37,715 nt of DNA from Caulobacteraceae bacterium. GTDB lineage: Bacteria; Pseudomonadota; Alphaproteobacteria; Caulobacterales; Caulobacteraceae. The stretch covers positions 1 to 37,715 of the forward strand of contig JAFANN010000182.1 in the NCBI GenBank assembly GCA_019232665.1. The letters are read 5' to 3'. Below are positions 23,167 through 31,605 of this stretch, piece after piece (within the stretch, counting starts at the first letter, position 1; the number at the start of each line of letters is the position of its first letter). Below the pieces are notes generated by a model. The model did no database searches and had not been told where the DNA came from. It worked only from the letters and a program-made list of their open reading frames with translations. A program made the position numbers and the translations under genes.

Positions 23167-25170
23167 TTATCCTGGCCAGTAGACTTGATTGGCCACGGAT
23201 CGGGGCGCCTCAGGCAGCTCCATTTGGGTCAGGCGCAGACCCTCGCGCACGTGCTCGAGGTCGGCCGGATTGGAATAGGGCGCCAGGACACGCTGGTTCC
23301 ATGAGCCGTCGGGGCGCCGCGGCGGAAGGGCGCGGACGGCGTCGTCGAGCCTCCCCATCTGCGCCAGGCTGATCGCCAGCATGAACCCGGCGTCCGAGTG
23401 TCCTCCCTCAATCGCTTCCCGGGCGGCGTCCGCGGCCTTGGCGTACTCGCGGGACTGGTAATAGGCGGCGGAGAGGATCTCCAGATACAAGCCGTTCTGG
23501 GGATCGTAAGGGCTCAGGCGCAGACCCCGTTGGAGCGGCGCGATCGCTTCCTGCGGGCGACCTGCGAAGACAAGCACATGACCCAGGCGGATCTGGGCGA
23601 GCGCAAAGTTGGGATTGAGCCGAACCGCGGTCCGCGCGGCAGCAACCGCGATCGGGTGCTCCCCCAAATAGAGCGCCGCGCCCGAGCAGGCGTAGTGCGC
23701 CCAGGCGTCGTTGCCGTCGAGGCCGATGGCGGTCTGGGCCGCGGCGAGAGCCTCGCGAAGGTCGTCCATCGGCCGGTCGGTCCAGCCATAGATGGCGCCG
23801 CTCCACAGGATGCGCGCTAGGCCGATGTGTCCCAGCGACAGCTCCGGATCTCGCGTCACCGCTTCGCGGAACAGCGGTACGGCTGCGTCGTAGCCCTCTT
23901 TCGAGCTTTTATTGAGCTGCCACATGCCGCGGTAGAAGCAGTCGAGCGCACTCGCGTCGGCGAGCGCCTTGGGTGTCGCACGGGCGCCCTCGGTCTGCAG
24001 CATGGCGGGCTCTATAGCGACGACGACGCGTTCGACGATCTCGTCCTGCAGGGTGAGCGCGCTGGCCAGGTCCGCGTCGAACCGGTCTGCCCACACCGCC
24101 CACTCGTTGCTGGCGTCGACCAGCTGGGCGGAGATGCGCACGCGCTCGCCGGCGCGACGCACGCTTCCCTCGAGCACGTAGCGGACGCCGAGCTCTGCGC
24201 CGACGCGCTTGGCCTCGACGCTGCGGCCCTTGTAAGTGAAGGTCGAACTCGAGGCGACGACGAAGAACCAGCGCCAGCGCGAGAGTGAGGCGGTCACGTC
24301 CTCGGTGATCGCATCGGCGAGATATTCCTGGCCCGGATCTCCGCTGATGTTGCGAAACGGCAGGACCGCGATCGAGGGCCGCGCCGGCGGTGTCACCGCC
24401 TCATGACGCGGCGCAGGCGGCGGCGCGGGATCGGCGCGAAGCGCCGCAAGGGCCTGGCGGGCGACAGCGCCGGGCTTCACGCCCAGCTCCCGCGCCAACG
24501 CCGTTTCCAGGGCCTGGTAACGTTTGCGGGCAACGGCCGGCGCGCCGCGGGCGGCATCGGCGCGCATGGCGGCGGCGACCACTGCCTCGTCGAGCGGTTC
24601 GCGACGCAACCACGCCTCGGCGATGCGGTCGACGCCCGCCCAGTCGGCCGCCGCCTCGAGCCGGCCGATCAGCGCCTGCACCGCCCGAGCGAAGGTCTGC
24701 TCAAGGCGCGCGCGGGTCTGGTCGAGCCAGTCCCCGAAGAGACCGCCAATCTCAACATCATCGACGATCTGGGCGCTTCCGGCGGCGGTGAGGATGCCGG
24801 CCGCCCGGTCCACGGCGCCGGCCGACAGCGCCGACTGGAGGTCGGATACGTCGGACCCGACCCCCCGACAGGCGAGCGCGACCCGGTCTCGGGTCACCTC
24901 GACGAGCTCCAGCCCGTGAGACGCGCAGGCCCCGCGCAGCTCCAGCAGGCATTGGCGCAAGCTCGCCCTGGCCTGCGAGTCGCCCCGATCGCTCCACAGC
25001 AGCCCGGCCACGCGCTCGCGCGGCGCCGCGTGTTCGGGTTCGAGGGCGAGGTAGGCGAGAAGCGCCCGCGCGCGCCGGTTAGTGATGGGAACAGACCGTC
25101 CATCGGCGGCGACAAGCGCGAAATCCCCGAGCAGCCGCAGATGAGCCGGGGACGCAGAAGTCGTCGACAT
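23167..25170 (-). CDS. Winged-helix/BTAD regulator with TolB-like domain and TPR repeats
   Basis: The 667-residue protein begins with an OmpR/SARP-type winged helix (about residues 10-85, with T-N-R-R-A-R-A-L-L-A-Y-L-A-L and R-E-R-V-A-G-L-L-W). A bacterial transcriptional activation domain follows (about 100-245). A TolB_N/FlgO-like module comes next (about 265-365, with S-I-A-V-L-P-F-R-N-I-S-G-D and Y-V-L-E-G-S-V-R). TPR-like helices run to the end. There is no membrane segment or enzyme domain. Such fusions are abundant in Caulobacterales but poorly understood; a signal-responsive transcription factor is inferred. The ATG at 25170 has GGAGCGGG 6 nt upstream. It is probably monocistronic, lying between rplI and dnaB. 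Confidence 0.85.
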   Translation of the reverse strand: MSTTSASPAHLRLLGDFALVAADGRSVPITNRRARALLAYLALEPEHAAPRERVAGLLWSDRGDSQARASLRQCLLELRGACASHGLELVEVTRDRVALACRGVGSDVSDLQSALSAGAVDRAAGILTAAGSAQIVDDVEIGGLFGDWLDQTRARLEQTFARAVQALIGRLEAAADWAGVDRIAEAWLRREPLDEAVVAAAMRADAARGAPAVARKRYQALETALARELGVKPGAVARQALAALRADPAPPPAPRHEAVTPPARPSIAVLPFRNISGDPGQEYLADAITEDVTASLSRWRWFFVVASSSTFTYKGRSVEAKRVGAELGVRYVLEGSVRRAGERVRISAQLVDASNEWAVWADRFDADLASALTLQDEIVERVVVAIEPAMLQTEGARATPKALADASALDCFYRGMWQLNKSSKEGYDAAVPLFREAVTRDPELSLGHIGLARILWSGAIYGWTDRPMDDLREALAAAQTAIGLDGNDAWAHYACSGAALYLGEHPIAVAAARTAVRLNPNFALAQIRLGHVLVFAGRPQEAIAPLQRGLRLSPYDPQNGLYLEILSAAYYQSREYAKAADAAREAIEGGHSDAGFMLAISLAQMGRLDDAVRALPPRRPDGSWNQRVLAPYSNPADLEHVREGLRLTQMELPEAPRSVANQVYWPG

Positions 25171-25340
25171 CGCCCGCTCCGATAATGGCTTAACGATAGA
25201 CCGGAGCGGCGCCGGGGCGCCAGCAGCTGGAGCGTCCAAAAGGGAACTGTTCCGCAGAACGGTACGCGAATCGCGCCGGATGCGATGCTGGAGTGCAACG
25301 GATATTCCTTGCGCATCGTCCGGAAAGGAACCGGGCAAAC

Positions 25341-25370
25341 GAAAAGCCCCGCCGGCGGGACCGGCGGGGC
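25341..25370 (-). terminator. Rho-independent terminator of the rpsF-rpsR-rplI operon
   Basis: A perfect 10-bp GC stem (25346-25355 with 25361-25370) with a 5-nt loop is followed on the minus strand by a TTTT run (25342-25345). It lies about 50 nt beyond the rplI stop. The rest of the 251-nt stretch to the regulator gene shows no other gene. Confidence 0.85.
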
Positions 25371-25421
25371 CATCAGTTTCAAGGCCTTGGCGTGCGCCGG
25401 AACGCTTCCGGCGTCAGCCCC

Positions 25422-26009
25422 TCAGGCTTCGTCGGGAGCGAACGCTTCCTGGCTGCCTGCGCCGCCCTCGAGCATGTCGGCGGCGGCTTCGGCTTCAGAC
25501 GCCCGCTCGGCCTCGAACTGCGAGGCGATGACGTTCTCGCCGCGAGCCTGACGCTCGGCTTCGTCGGCGCTGCGCGCCACGTTGATGGTCACCGTCGCGG
25601 AGACCTCGGCGTGGAGGCGCACCTTCACCTGGTGAAGGCCGAGCGTCTTGATCGGCTTGTCCAGGGCGACCATCGAGCGGTCGATGCGGGCGCCCTCGGC
25701 GTTGACGGCGTCGGCCACGTCCCGGCCGGAGACCGAGCCGTAGAGCTGGCCTGTGTCGCCCGCCGAGCGGATCATGACGTAGGTCTGGCCGTCGATGCGC
25801 TGGGCGGCCTTGGCGGCGGCGGCGCTGGCGGCGGCGTTACGGCTTTCGATCTCCACGCGCTGGGCCTCGAACACCTTCATGTTCGAGGACGTGGCGCGCA
25901 GGGCCTTGGAGCGGGGCAGCAGGAAGTTGCGGGCGAAGCCGTCCTTCACGTTCACCACATCGCCCAGGGAGCCGAGGCGCTCGACGCGTTCAAGCAGGAT
26001 AACCTTCAT
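25422..26009 (-). CDS. rplI: 50S ribosomal protein L9
   Basis: L9 binds 23S rRNA at the L1 stalk base and helps keep the reading frame. The 195-residue product opens with M-K-V-I-L-L-E-R-V-E-R-L-G-S-L-G-D-V-V-N-V-K-D-G, the L9 N-domain, followed by the long connecting helix and a C-terminal domain. It is about 45 residues longer than the E. coli protein because of an acidic, Ala/Glu-rich tail, which is common in alphaproteobacteria. It is the third gene of the S6-S18-L9 operon, 11 nt after rpsR. Confidence 0.97.
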   Translation of the reverse strand: MKVILLERVERLGSLGDVVNVKDGFARNFLLPRSKALRATSSNMKVFEAQRVEIESRNAAASAAAAKAAQRIDGQTYVMIRSAGDTGQLYGSVSGRDVADAVNAEGARIDRSMVALDKPIKTLGLHQVKVRLHAEVSATVTINVARSADEAERQARGENVIASQFEAERASEAEAAADMLEGGAGSQEAFAPDEA

Positions 26010-26020
26010 CGGACGGCCTC

Positions 26021-26296
26021 CTACTTCACGACGTGGGGCAGGAGGGCGAGGAAGCGCGCGCGCTTGATCGCCTTGGCGAGTTCACGCTGCTTCTTCGCCG
26101 ACACCGCGGTGATGCGCGAGGGGACGATCTTGCCGCGCTTGGAGACGTAGCGCTGCAGGAGCTTGACGTCCTTGTAGTCGATCTTCGGGGCGTTGGCGCC
26201 GGAGAACGGGCAGACCTTGCGGCGGCGCATGAAGGCGCGGCGTCCGCCGCCGCCCCCGCCGGAGCTGGTTTCGGAAATCGTGGTTTCTTCGGTCAT
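26021..26296 (-). CDS. rpsR: 30S ribosomal protein S18
   Basis: S18 binds S6 and 16S rRNA in the platform of the small subunit. The 91-residue product has the family core [35 protein letters not shown] and [13 protein letters not shown]. The N-terminus carries a Gly-run extension before the core. It lies between rpsF and rplI with short gaps, and no priB gene intervenes. Confidence 0.97.
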   Translation of the reverse strand: MTEETTISETSSGGGGGGRRAFMRRRKVCPFSGANAPKIDYKDVKLLQRYVSKRGKIVPSRITAVSAKKQRELAKAIKRARFLALLPHVVK

Positions 26297-26310
26297 GGTT
26301 GTGTCGGACC

Positions 26311-26673
26311 TCAGGCCGGGACGTCTTCGAAGCGGCGGTCGCGCTCGCGATCACGCCGGGCGAGGATGGGGGAGAGCTCGAGGTCGAGCGCGTCGACCTT
26401 GATAGTCAGGAACCGCAGCACGTCCTCGTTGATCGAGAGCTGGCGCTCCATCTCCTTGACCGCCGGCGCGGGCGCGTCGATGGCCAGAAGGGAGTAGTGG
26501 CCCTTGCGGTTCTTCTTGATCCGGTAGGTGAGGTTGCGAAGGCCCCAGTACTCGATCTTCACGATGTGGCCGCCCTGGCCCTCGATCAGATTCTTGAGTT
26601 CGTCGTTGAGGGCCTCGGCCTGGGCCGGCGAAATATCCTGACGTGCAATGAGCACGTGCTCGTAATACGGCAT
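26311..26673 (-). CDS. rpsF: 30S ribosomal protein S6
   Basis: S6 forms a dimer with S18 in the 30S platform. The 120-residue product starts [13 protein letters not shown] and includes [17 protein letters not shown], the rRNA-contact segment. The tail is charged (R-R-D-R-E-R-D-R-R). The ATG at 26673 follows AAAGGA; longer readings upstream are leader RNA. It is the first gene of the operon. Confidence 0.97.
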   Translation of the reverse strand: MPYYEHVLIARQDISPAQAEALNDELKNLIEGQGGHIVKIEYWGLRNLTYRIKKNRKGHYSLLAIDAPAPAVKEMERQLSINEDVLRFLTIKVDALDLELSPILARRDRERDRRFEDVPA

Positions 26674-26844
26674 TGAAGTCCTTTCCGATGCCGAGGGGCG
26701 GCGGGCCGGGCGCTCGGAGGGGCGCTGCGGACCGATGGTTCCCGTTGCGGCGGCCGGGAGTCTCCCAACCCTTTGGTGCTCCGCGGCGGGACCGCCCTTC
26801 GCGTGAAGGGCGAGGCGGTTAGCCGCAAACGCCCTTAAATGCAA
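26674..26844 (-). promoter_or_regulatory. rpsF operon leader with hairpin and candidate promoter
   Basis: About 170 nt of non-coding leader precede rpsF. A perfect 8-bp hairpin with a 4-nt loop sits at 26793-26812. Reading the minus strand, TTGCAT (26839-26844) and GCTAAC (26818-26823) are 15 nt apart and loosely resemble the Caulobacter housekeeping promoter (TTGACG, GCTANAWC). Many bacteria carry an S6:S18-binding autoregulatory RNA before rpsF; I cannot confirm its consensus here. The remaining 53 nt to the divergent DUF2059 gene show nothing clear. Confidence 0.35.
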
Positions 26845-26897
26845 GGTCTCCTGAAAATAAGCTATGCTTGAAGTGGCATTGTTTGATGGGTCGCTCG

Positions 26898-27455
26898 ATG
26901 AACTTAGCGCATGCCTTTCTGATCGCTACGGCGGGCCTGGCGCTGTGCGCTGGAGCAAGGGCGGAGCCGCCGCCGCTGGGCGTGGCTGCGGACGCAGGCG
27001 CCCAATCCGGCGCTGCGGACCCGCAAAGACTGGCCCTGGCGGAGCGCTACATGGCCGACACCCACGCCGACCGCCAACTTCGAGCGACGCTGGATGTGGA
27101 GCTCAGGCGCGGCTTTGAAGCGGGGATGCGCCGGGTGAACGCGGGCATGCCGGAAATCCCGCAGCAGGTGCAGGCGGAAGGATACCAGGCCCTGCTGGGG
27201 GCGGCCCGGTCGATCGAGCCCCGCGTGCACGACCGGGTCGCAAGGTTGCTGGCCAGCGAATATACGACGCAAGAACTGCAGGCCTTGGTCGACTTCTACG
27301 AGACCCCGGTCGGACGCCAAATCGCCGAGAAATCTCTCGACATCCCAACCGCGGCACGGCGCGCCACCGAAGACATCGGTCCGCAGTTCCTGGCCGAGTT
27401 CAAACGCCGCTTGTGCGCGCACAACCCCGAGTGCAGACCCGGAGCGGCGCAATAG
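26898..27455 (+). CDS. DUF2059 domain-containing exported protein
   Basis: The 185-residue product has a Sec signal peptide ([21 protein letters not shown], cleavage likely after A-R-A). A helical domain follows, with the DUF2059 (PF09832) signature [17 protein letters not shown]. Two Cys near the C-terminus (C-A-H-N-P-E-C) could form a disulfide. The function is unknown; the protein should be periplasmic. The ATG at 26898 is chosen because it fits the signal peptide; an ATG at 26886 and a TTG at 26868 are alternatives. It converges on the peroxiredoxin gene with a 4-nt gap. Confidence 0.85.
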   Translation: MNLAHAFLIATAGLALCAGARAEPPPLGVAADAGAQSGAADPQRLALAERYMADTHADRQLRATLDVELRRGFEAGMRRVNAGMPEIPQQVQAEGYQALLGAARSIEPRVHDRVARLLASEYTTQELQALVDFYETPVGRQIAEKSLDIPTAARRATEDIGPQFLAEFKRRLCAHNPECRPGAAQ

Positions 27456-27459
27456 GACC

Positions 27460-27996
27460 TCACATCGGGTGGGCTGACCGCCAGGACTTCACCGCGTCCA
27501 GAGTCTTGGTGACGTGCTGGTCGGGACTCATTTCGGTGTAGGCGAGGATCACCTTGCCGTCGGGCGCGATGACGTAGCTGGTGCGCTCGGAATAGGGCAT
27601 CGCCGTCATCTTGGAGTGGTAGGTCTCGGCGATCTTGGCGCCCGGATCCGCCGCCACCGGGAACTTCGAGCGGCATTCGACCGAGGAGAACTCGCCCACC
27701 CGGTCCGTATTGCCGGCCGTGATCCCGATCAGGGTGGCGCCCAGCTTCTGGTACTGCTCGGCGGCGTCGGCGAACTCGTGCGCCTCGATCGTGCAGCCTT
27801 TGGTGAAGGCGGCAGGGAAGAAGTACAGCACGACCGGGCCCTTCTTCAGGGCTGCGTCGAGATTGAACGTGAAGGCCTTGCCACCGACGAAGGCGTTGGC
27901 GGTGAACTGCGGGGCGGTCTCGCCCTCCTTCAGCGCCGCCAGGGCGGGGCCGGCGATCAGCCCCGCGAGCGCGGCGGCGGCGAACAGTCTTCTCAT
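27460..27996 (-). CDS. Exported peroxiredoxin (BCP/PrxQ-like)
   Basis: Peroxiredoxins reduce hydroperoxides through a peroxidatic Cys. The 178-residue product has a signal peptide (first 20 residues, A-L-A cleavage) and a thioredoxin-like fold. The active-site motif P-x-x-x-T-x-x-C is read as P-A-A-F-T-K-G-C, with Cys68. The BCP resolving Cys five residues later is absent (E-A-H). A second Cys, Cys108 in V-E-C-R-S, could act instead. GGAGGAAATCCA precedes the ATG, a strong ribosome site. It diverges from fabD. Periplasmic peroxide defence is inferred from the signal peptide. Confidence 0.88.
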   Translation of the reverse strand: MRRLFAAAALAGLIAGPALAALKEGETAPQFTANAFVGGKAFTFNLDAALKKGPVVLYFFPAAFTKGCTIEAHEFADAAEQYQKLGATLIGITAGNTDRVGEFSSVECRSKFPVAADPGAKIAETYHSKMTAMPYSERTSYVIAPDGKVILAYTEMSPDQHVTKTLDAVKSWRSAHPM

Positions 27997-28127
27997 TGGA
28001 TTTCCTCCTGCGCACGCAGCGTATCAGCCTCGGCCGCGGTATGGGAGCGGAGAGCAGTCTTGTCGCGCGGGCGGCTTTCACCTAACCCTCCGCGCCCAAT
28101 TCCACGAGGGAGGCGAAGGGGGCGCAC

Positions 28128-29075
28128 ATGAGCCTCGCATTCCTGTTTCCAGGCCAGGGCAGCCAGGCGGTCGGCATGGGCGCCGAGCTCGCCGAGGCGT
28201 TCGCCGAATCGCGTGAGGTCTTCGGCGAGGTGGACGAGGCCCTTGGCCAGTCCCTCTCGCGTCTGATGCGCGAGGGCCCCATCGAAGAGCTGACCCTGAC
28301 CCAGAACGCCCAACCGGCGCTGATGGCGGTGAGCCTGGCGGCGATGGCGGCGTTGAAGGGCCAGTTCGGCGTCACGGTCGAGCGCGCGGCTTTCGTCGCC
28401 GGCCATTCGCTGGGCGAGTACTCGGCTCTCGCGGCCGCCGGGGCCCTGGGTCTCGCCGACACCGCGCGGCTGCTTCGCCGACGCGGCGAGGCGATGCAAC
28501 GGGCCGTGCCGGTCGGGGCGGGCGCCATGGCGTCCCTCATCGGGCCAAAGGCGGACGTCGCCCTTGCTGAAGCCGCGGCGCGCGCTGGCGAGAAGGCCGG
28601 CGTCTGCGTGGTGGCCAATGACAACAACGCCGGCAATGTCGTCATCTCCGGCGACAAGGCGGCGGTGGACCTGGCCATCGCCGAGGCAAAGACCCTGGGG
28701 GCGCGGGCCGTGCCGCTGAACGTCTCGGCCCCGTTCCATTGCCCCCTGATGGCGCCGGCGGCGCGCGAGATGGCGGAGGCGCTGGCGGAGGTGTCCATCT
28801 CCGCGCCGCGCGCTCCGGTCGTGACCAACGTCACGGCCCGGCCGACACTTGACCCGGACGCGATCCGGGCCCTGCTTGTGGAGCAGGTGACGGGCCGCGT
28901 GCGCTGGCGCGAAAGCATAGAGTGGCTGGCTGGCGAGGGCGGCGTCACGCGCTTCGCCGAGGCTGGCGCCGGCAAGGTGCTCACGGGCATGGTCAAGCGG
29001 ATCGCTCCGGACTCCGAGGCGGTGAGCCTCAATACGCCGGCCGATTTCGAGGCCTTCGCCAAGGCCCTGGCATAG
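28128..29075 (+). CDS. fabD: Malonyl-CoA:ACP S-malonyltransferase
   Basis: FabD loads malonate from CoA onto acyl carrier protein. The 315-residue product has the start L-A-F-L-F-P-G-Q-G-S-Q, the nucleophile Ser94 in G-H-S-L-G-E-Y, and the catalytic His near residue 204 in A-P-F-H-C-P-L-M. AAGGGGG precedes the ATG. It begins the fatty-acid cluster and is followed after 11 nt by fabG. Peroxiredoxin is divergent across a 131-nt gap that must hold the promoter. Confidence 0.96.
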   Translation: MSLAFLFPGQGSQAVGMGAELAEAFAESREVFGEVDEALGQSLSRLMREGPIEELTLTQNAQPALMAVSLAAMAALKGQFGVTVERAAFVAGHSLGEYSALAAAGALGLADTARLLRRRGEAMQRAVPVGAGAMASLIGPKADVALAEAAARAGEKAGVCVVANDNNAGNVVISGDKAAVDLAIAEAKTLGARAVPLNVSAPFHCPLMAPAAREMAEALAEVSISAPRAPVVTNVTARPTLDPDAIRALLVEQVTGRVRWRESIEWLAGEGGVTRFAEAGAGKVLTGMVKRIAPDSEAVSLNTPADFEAFAKALA

Positions 29076-29086
29076 GAGAGGCGGCG

Positions 29087-29827
29087 ATGTTCGACCTTTC
29101 GGGCCGCACGGCCCTTGTGACGGGCGCGAGCGGCGGGATTGGCGGCGCGATCGCCCGGGCGCTCCACGCCCAGGGCGCGACCGTGGTGCTGACGGGCACG
29201 CGGGAAAGCGCGCTCAAAGGCCTCGCGGGGGACCTTGGCGATCGCGCCTCCTGCCTCTCGTGCGATCTTTCCGACGGCGCGGCGGTGGACGGCCTGGTCA
29301 GCGCCGCCGAAGCGACCGCGGGCGCGCCGCTGGACATCCTCATCTCCAATGCCGGCGTCACCCGCGATGGCCTGCTGATGCGGATGAAGGACGAGGACTT
29401 CGAGACTGTCCTTCAGGTGAACCTCGAGAGCTACTTCCGCCTTTCCCGCGCGGCCCTTCGCGGGATGATGCGTCGGCGTTGGGGACGGATCATCGGCATC
29501 ACCTCCGTGGTGGGCGTCATGGGCAACGCCGGGCAGACCAACTACGCGGCCTCCAAGGCCGGCATGATCGGCTTCACCAAGGCGCTCGCGCAGGAGGTGG
29601 CGAGCCGAAACATCACGGCCAACTGCATCGCGCCCGGGTTCATCGAGAGCCCGATGACCGACGCCCTGACGGAGGCGCAGAAGACCCAGATCCTCTCGAC
29701 CATCCCGTTGGGACGTCTTGGGGGCGGCGACGACGTCGCGGCCGCCTGCGTTTATTTGGCAAGCGATGCTGGGGCCTATGTGACGGGGCAGACCTTGCAT
29801 GTGAACGGCGGGATGGCGATGATTTGA
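29087..29827 (+). CDS. fabG: 3-oxoacyl-[acyl-carrier-protein] reductase
   Basis: FabG reduces 3-oxoacyl-ACP with NADPH. The 246-residue SDR has T-G-A-S-G-G-I-G near residue 12, N-A-G at 88-90, and catalytic Ser140, Tyr153 and Lys157 (Y-A-A-S-K). The C-terminus has V-T-G-Q-T-L-H-V-N-G-G-M-A-M, the FabG signature. The ATG at 29087 has AGGAGAGG upstream. Position between fabD and acpP supports the assignment over other SDRs. A 206-nt gap follows before acpP, long enough for a separate promoter. Confidence 0.96.
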   Translation: MFDLSGRTALVTGASGGIGGAIARALHAQGATVVLTGTRESALKGLAGDLGDRASCLSCDLSDGAAVDGLVSAAEATAGAPLDILISNAGVTRDGLLMRMKDEDFETVLQVNLESYFRLSRAALRGMMRRRWGRIIGITSVVGVMGNAGQTNYAASKAGMIGFTKALAQEVASRNITANCIAPGFIESPMTDALTEAQKTQILSTIPLGRLGGGDDVAAACVYLASDAGAYVTGQTLHVNGGMAMI

Positions 29828-30033
29828 GCTCAGCGCAGCGCCCTGCACGCGCTTCCCGAGGGCCGCTAGGCGGACGCAGAGGAACATGCTAGGCGCTCTT
29901 GCGAGTTCAACCCACGCCTAAGCCGCGGCGCGCTCCAGGTTGACTGGAGCCGATAAACCCACCGGGCGGCGGATCAGAGAGTTCGCAGAACCTCCGATCG
30001 CCCCAACTCTAAAGAAGGACGGGACTGACAAAT

Positions 30034-30273
30034 ATGTCCGATATTCTCGAGCGCGTGCGTAAGATCGTCATCGAGCACCTCGACGCCGACCCTGAGAAGG
30101 TGACCGAAAAGGCGAGCTTCATCGACGACCTCGGCGCCGACAGCCTCGACAACGTCGAGCTGGTGATGGCCTTCGAGGAGGAGTTCGACATCGAGATCCC
30201 CGACGATGCGGCCGAACACATCCAGACGGTCGGCGACGCTGTGAATTTCATCAGCGAGCGTCTGGGCGCCTAA
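30034..30273 (+). CDS. acpP: Acyl carrier protein
   Basis: The 79-residue acidic four-helix protein carries fatty-acyl chains on a phosphopantetheine arm. The attachment site is Ser37 in D-D-L-G-A-D-S-L-D. The pattern [13 protein letters not shown] and [17 protein letters not shown] is standard. AAGGA lies somewhat far upstream (about 13 nt). The preceding 206 nt contain a TTGACT at about 29939 but no clear -10. fabF follows after 48 nt. Confidence 0.98.
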   Translation: MSDILERVRKIVIEHLDADPEKVTEKASFIDDLGADSLDNVELVMAFEEEFDIEIPDDAAEHIQTVGDAVNFISERLGA

Positions 30274-30321
30274 CCGGCGTCCGCTCGTTTAGGATCGGCT
30301 CAGCCAACCTTTCGCAAGCTC

Positions 30322-31605
30322 ATGCGTCGCGTCGTCGTCACCGGTCTAGGCATGGTCACCCCCCTGGCTTGGGGGGTTGAGCCGACCTGGAAGGCGTTGC
30401 TAGCCGGCCAGTCCGGCGCCGGCAGGATCACCGCCTTCGATCCCACGGACTACGCCTGTCAGGTGGCGTGCGAAGTGCCGCGGGTGGATGGCCGCGGAGG
30501 CGGCGGGGCCGACTTCCCACACGCCTTCAATCCCGACCAGGTGATGAGTCCGAAGGACCAGCGCCGGGTCGACGATTTCATCCTCTACGCCGTGGCCGCG
30601 GCCGACGAGGCGATCCGTGATTCCGGCTGGTCTCCGCAGACCGAGGAGGAACGCGCGCGGACCGGAGTGAACATCGGCTCGGGCATTGGCGGCCTTTCGG
30701 CCATCGCCGACACGGCGGTGGAGCTGGAGCAGAAGGGCCCGCGCCGCGTGAGCCCGTTCTTCATCCCCTCGGCGCTGATCAACCTCGCTTCCGGCCAGAT
30801 CTCGATCAAGCACGGCTTCAAGGGTCCGAACCACGCGGTCGTGACGGCCTGCGCCACGGGCGCCCACGCCGTTGGCGACGCCATGCGGTTCATTCAGTAC
30901 GGCGATGCGGATGTGATGGTGGCGGGCGGCGCCGAGGCCGCGGTGTGCAAGATCGGCATCGCCGGCTTCATCGCCTGCCGCGCGATGTCGACGAAATTCA
31001 ACGACCAGCCGACCAAGGCCTCGCGCCCCTATGACCGGGACCGTGACGGCTTCGTCATGGGCGAGGGCGCCGGCGCCCTGGTCCTGGAAGAGCTCGAGCA
31101 CGCCCGTGCGCGCGGGGCGAAGATCTACGCCGAAGTGGTCGGCTATGGCCTGGCTGGCGACGCCTTCCACATCACCGCTCCCGCAGAAGATGGAGACGGC
31201 GGCTATCGGGCCATGCAGGCGGCGATCGCCCATGCTGGACTGGACCCAGCCGACATCGACTATGTCAACGCGCACGGGACATCGACGCCTCTGGGCGACG
31301 AGATCGAGCTCGGCGCGGTCGAGCGCCTGTTCGGCCAGGCGGCCGGCAAGCTGACCATGTCGTCGACTAAATCGGCGATCGGCCACCTGCTGGGCGCCGC
31401 GGGCGCGGTGGAGGCGTGCTTCTCGATCCTTGCCCTGCGCGACCAGATTGCGCCGCCGACGATCAACCTCGACAATCCCTCGGTGGACACGCCCGTCGAC
31501 CTGGCGCCCAACGCCGCCAAGCCCATGAAGATCGACGTCGCCATGTCGAACAGCTTCGGCTTTGGCGGCACCAACGCTTCGGTCGTGTTCAAGAAAGCGC
31601 CGTGA
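30322..31605 (+). CDS. fabF: 3-oxoacyl-[acyl-carrier-protein] synthase II
   Basis: FabF (KAS II) elongates acyl-ACP with malonyl-ACP. The 427-residue thiolase-fold protein has the nucleophile Cys177 in V-T-A-C-A-T-G-A-H-A, and the two catalytic His in N-A-H-G-T-S-T-P-L-G-D and I-G-H-L-L-G-A-A-G. The C-terminal N-S-F-G-F-G-G-T-N-A-S loop is present. A Gly-rich insert (G-R-G-G-G-G-A-D) occurs near residue 57. The stop overlaps the mltG GTG start as GTGA. Confidence 0.96.
   Translation: MRRVVVTGLGMVTPLAWGVEPTWKALLAGQSGAGRITAFDPTDYACQVACEVPRVDGRGGGGADFPHAFNPDQVMSPKDQRRVDDFILYAVAAADEAIRDSGWSPQTEEERARTGVNIGSGIGGLSAIADTAVELEQKGPRRVSPFFIPSALINLASGQISIKHGFKGPNHAVVTACATGAHAVGDAMRFIQYGDADVMVAGGAEAAVCKIGIAGFIACRAMSTKFNDQPTKASRPYDRDRDGFVMGEGAGALVLEELEHARARGAKIYAEVVGYGLAGDAFHITAPAEDGDGGYRAMQAAIAHAGLDPADIDYVNAHGTSTPLGDEIELGAVERLFGQAAGKLTMSSTKSAIGHLLGAAGAVEACFSILALRDQIAPPTINLDNPSVDTPVDLAPNAAKPMKIDVAMSNSFGFGGTNASVVFKKAP

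Noticed and set aside
28082-29887. Long minus-strand open frame (about 600 codons) opposite fabD and fabG
   Set aside because: fabD and fabG are certain on the plus strand with all catalytic residues; the opposite frame is low complexity with no recognisable domain.
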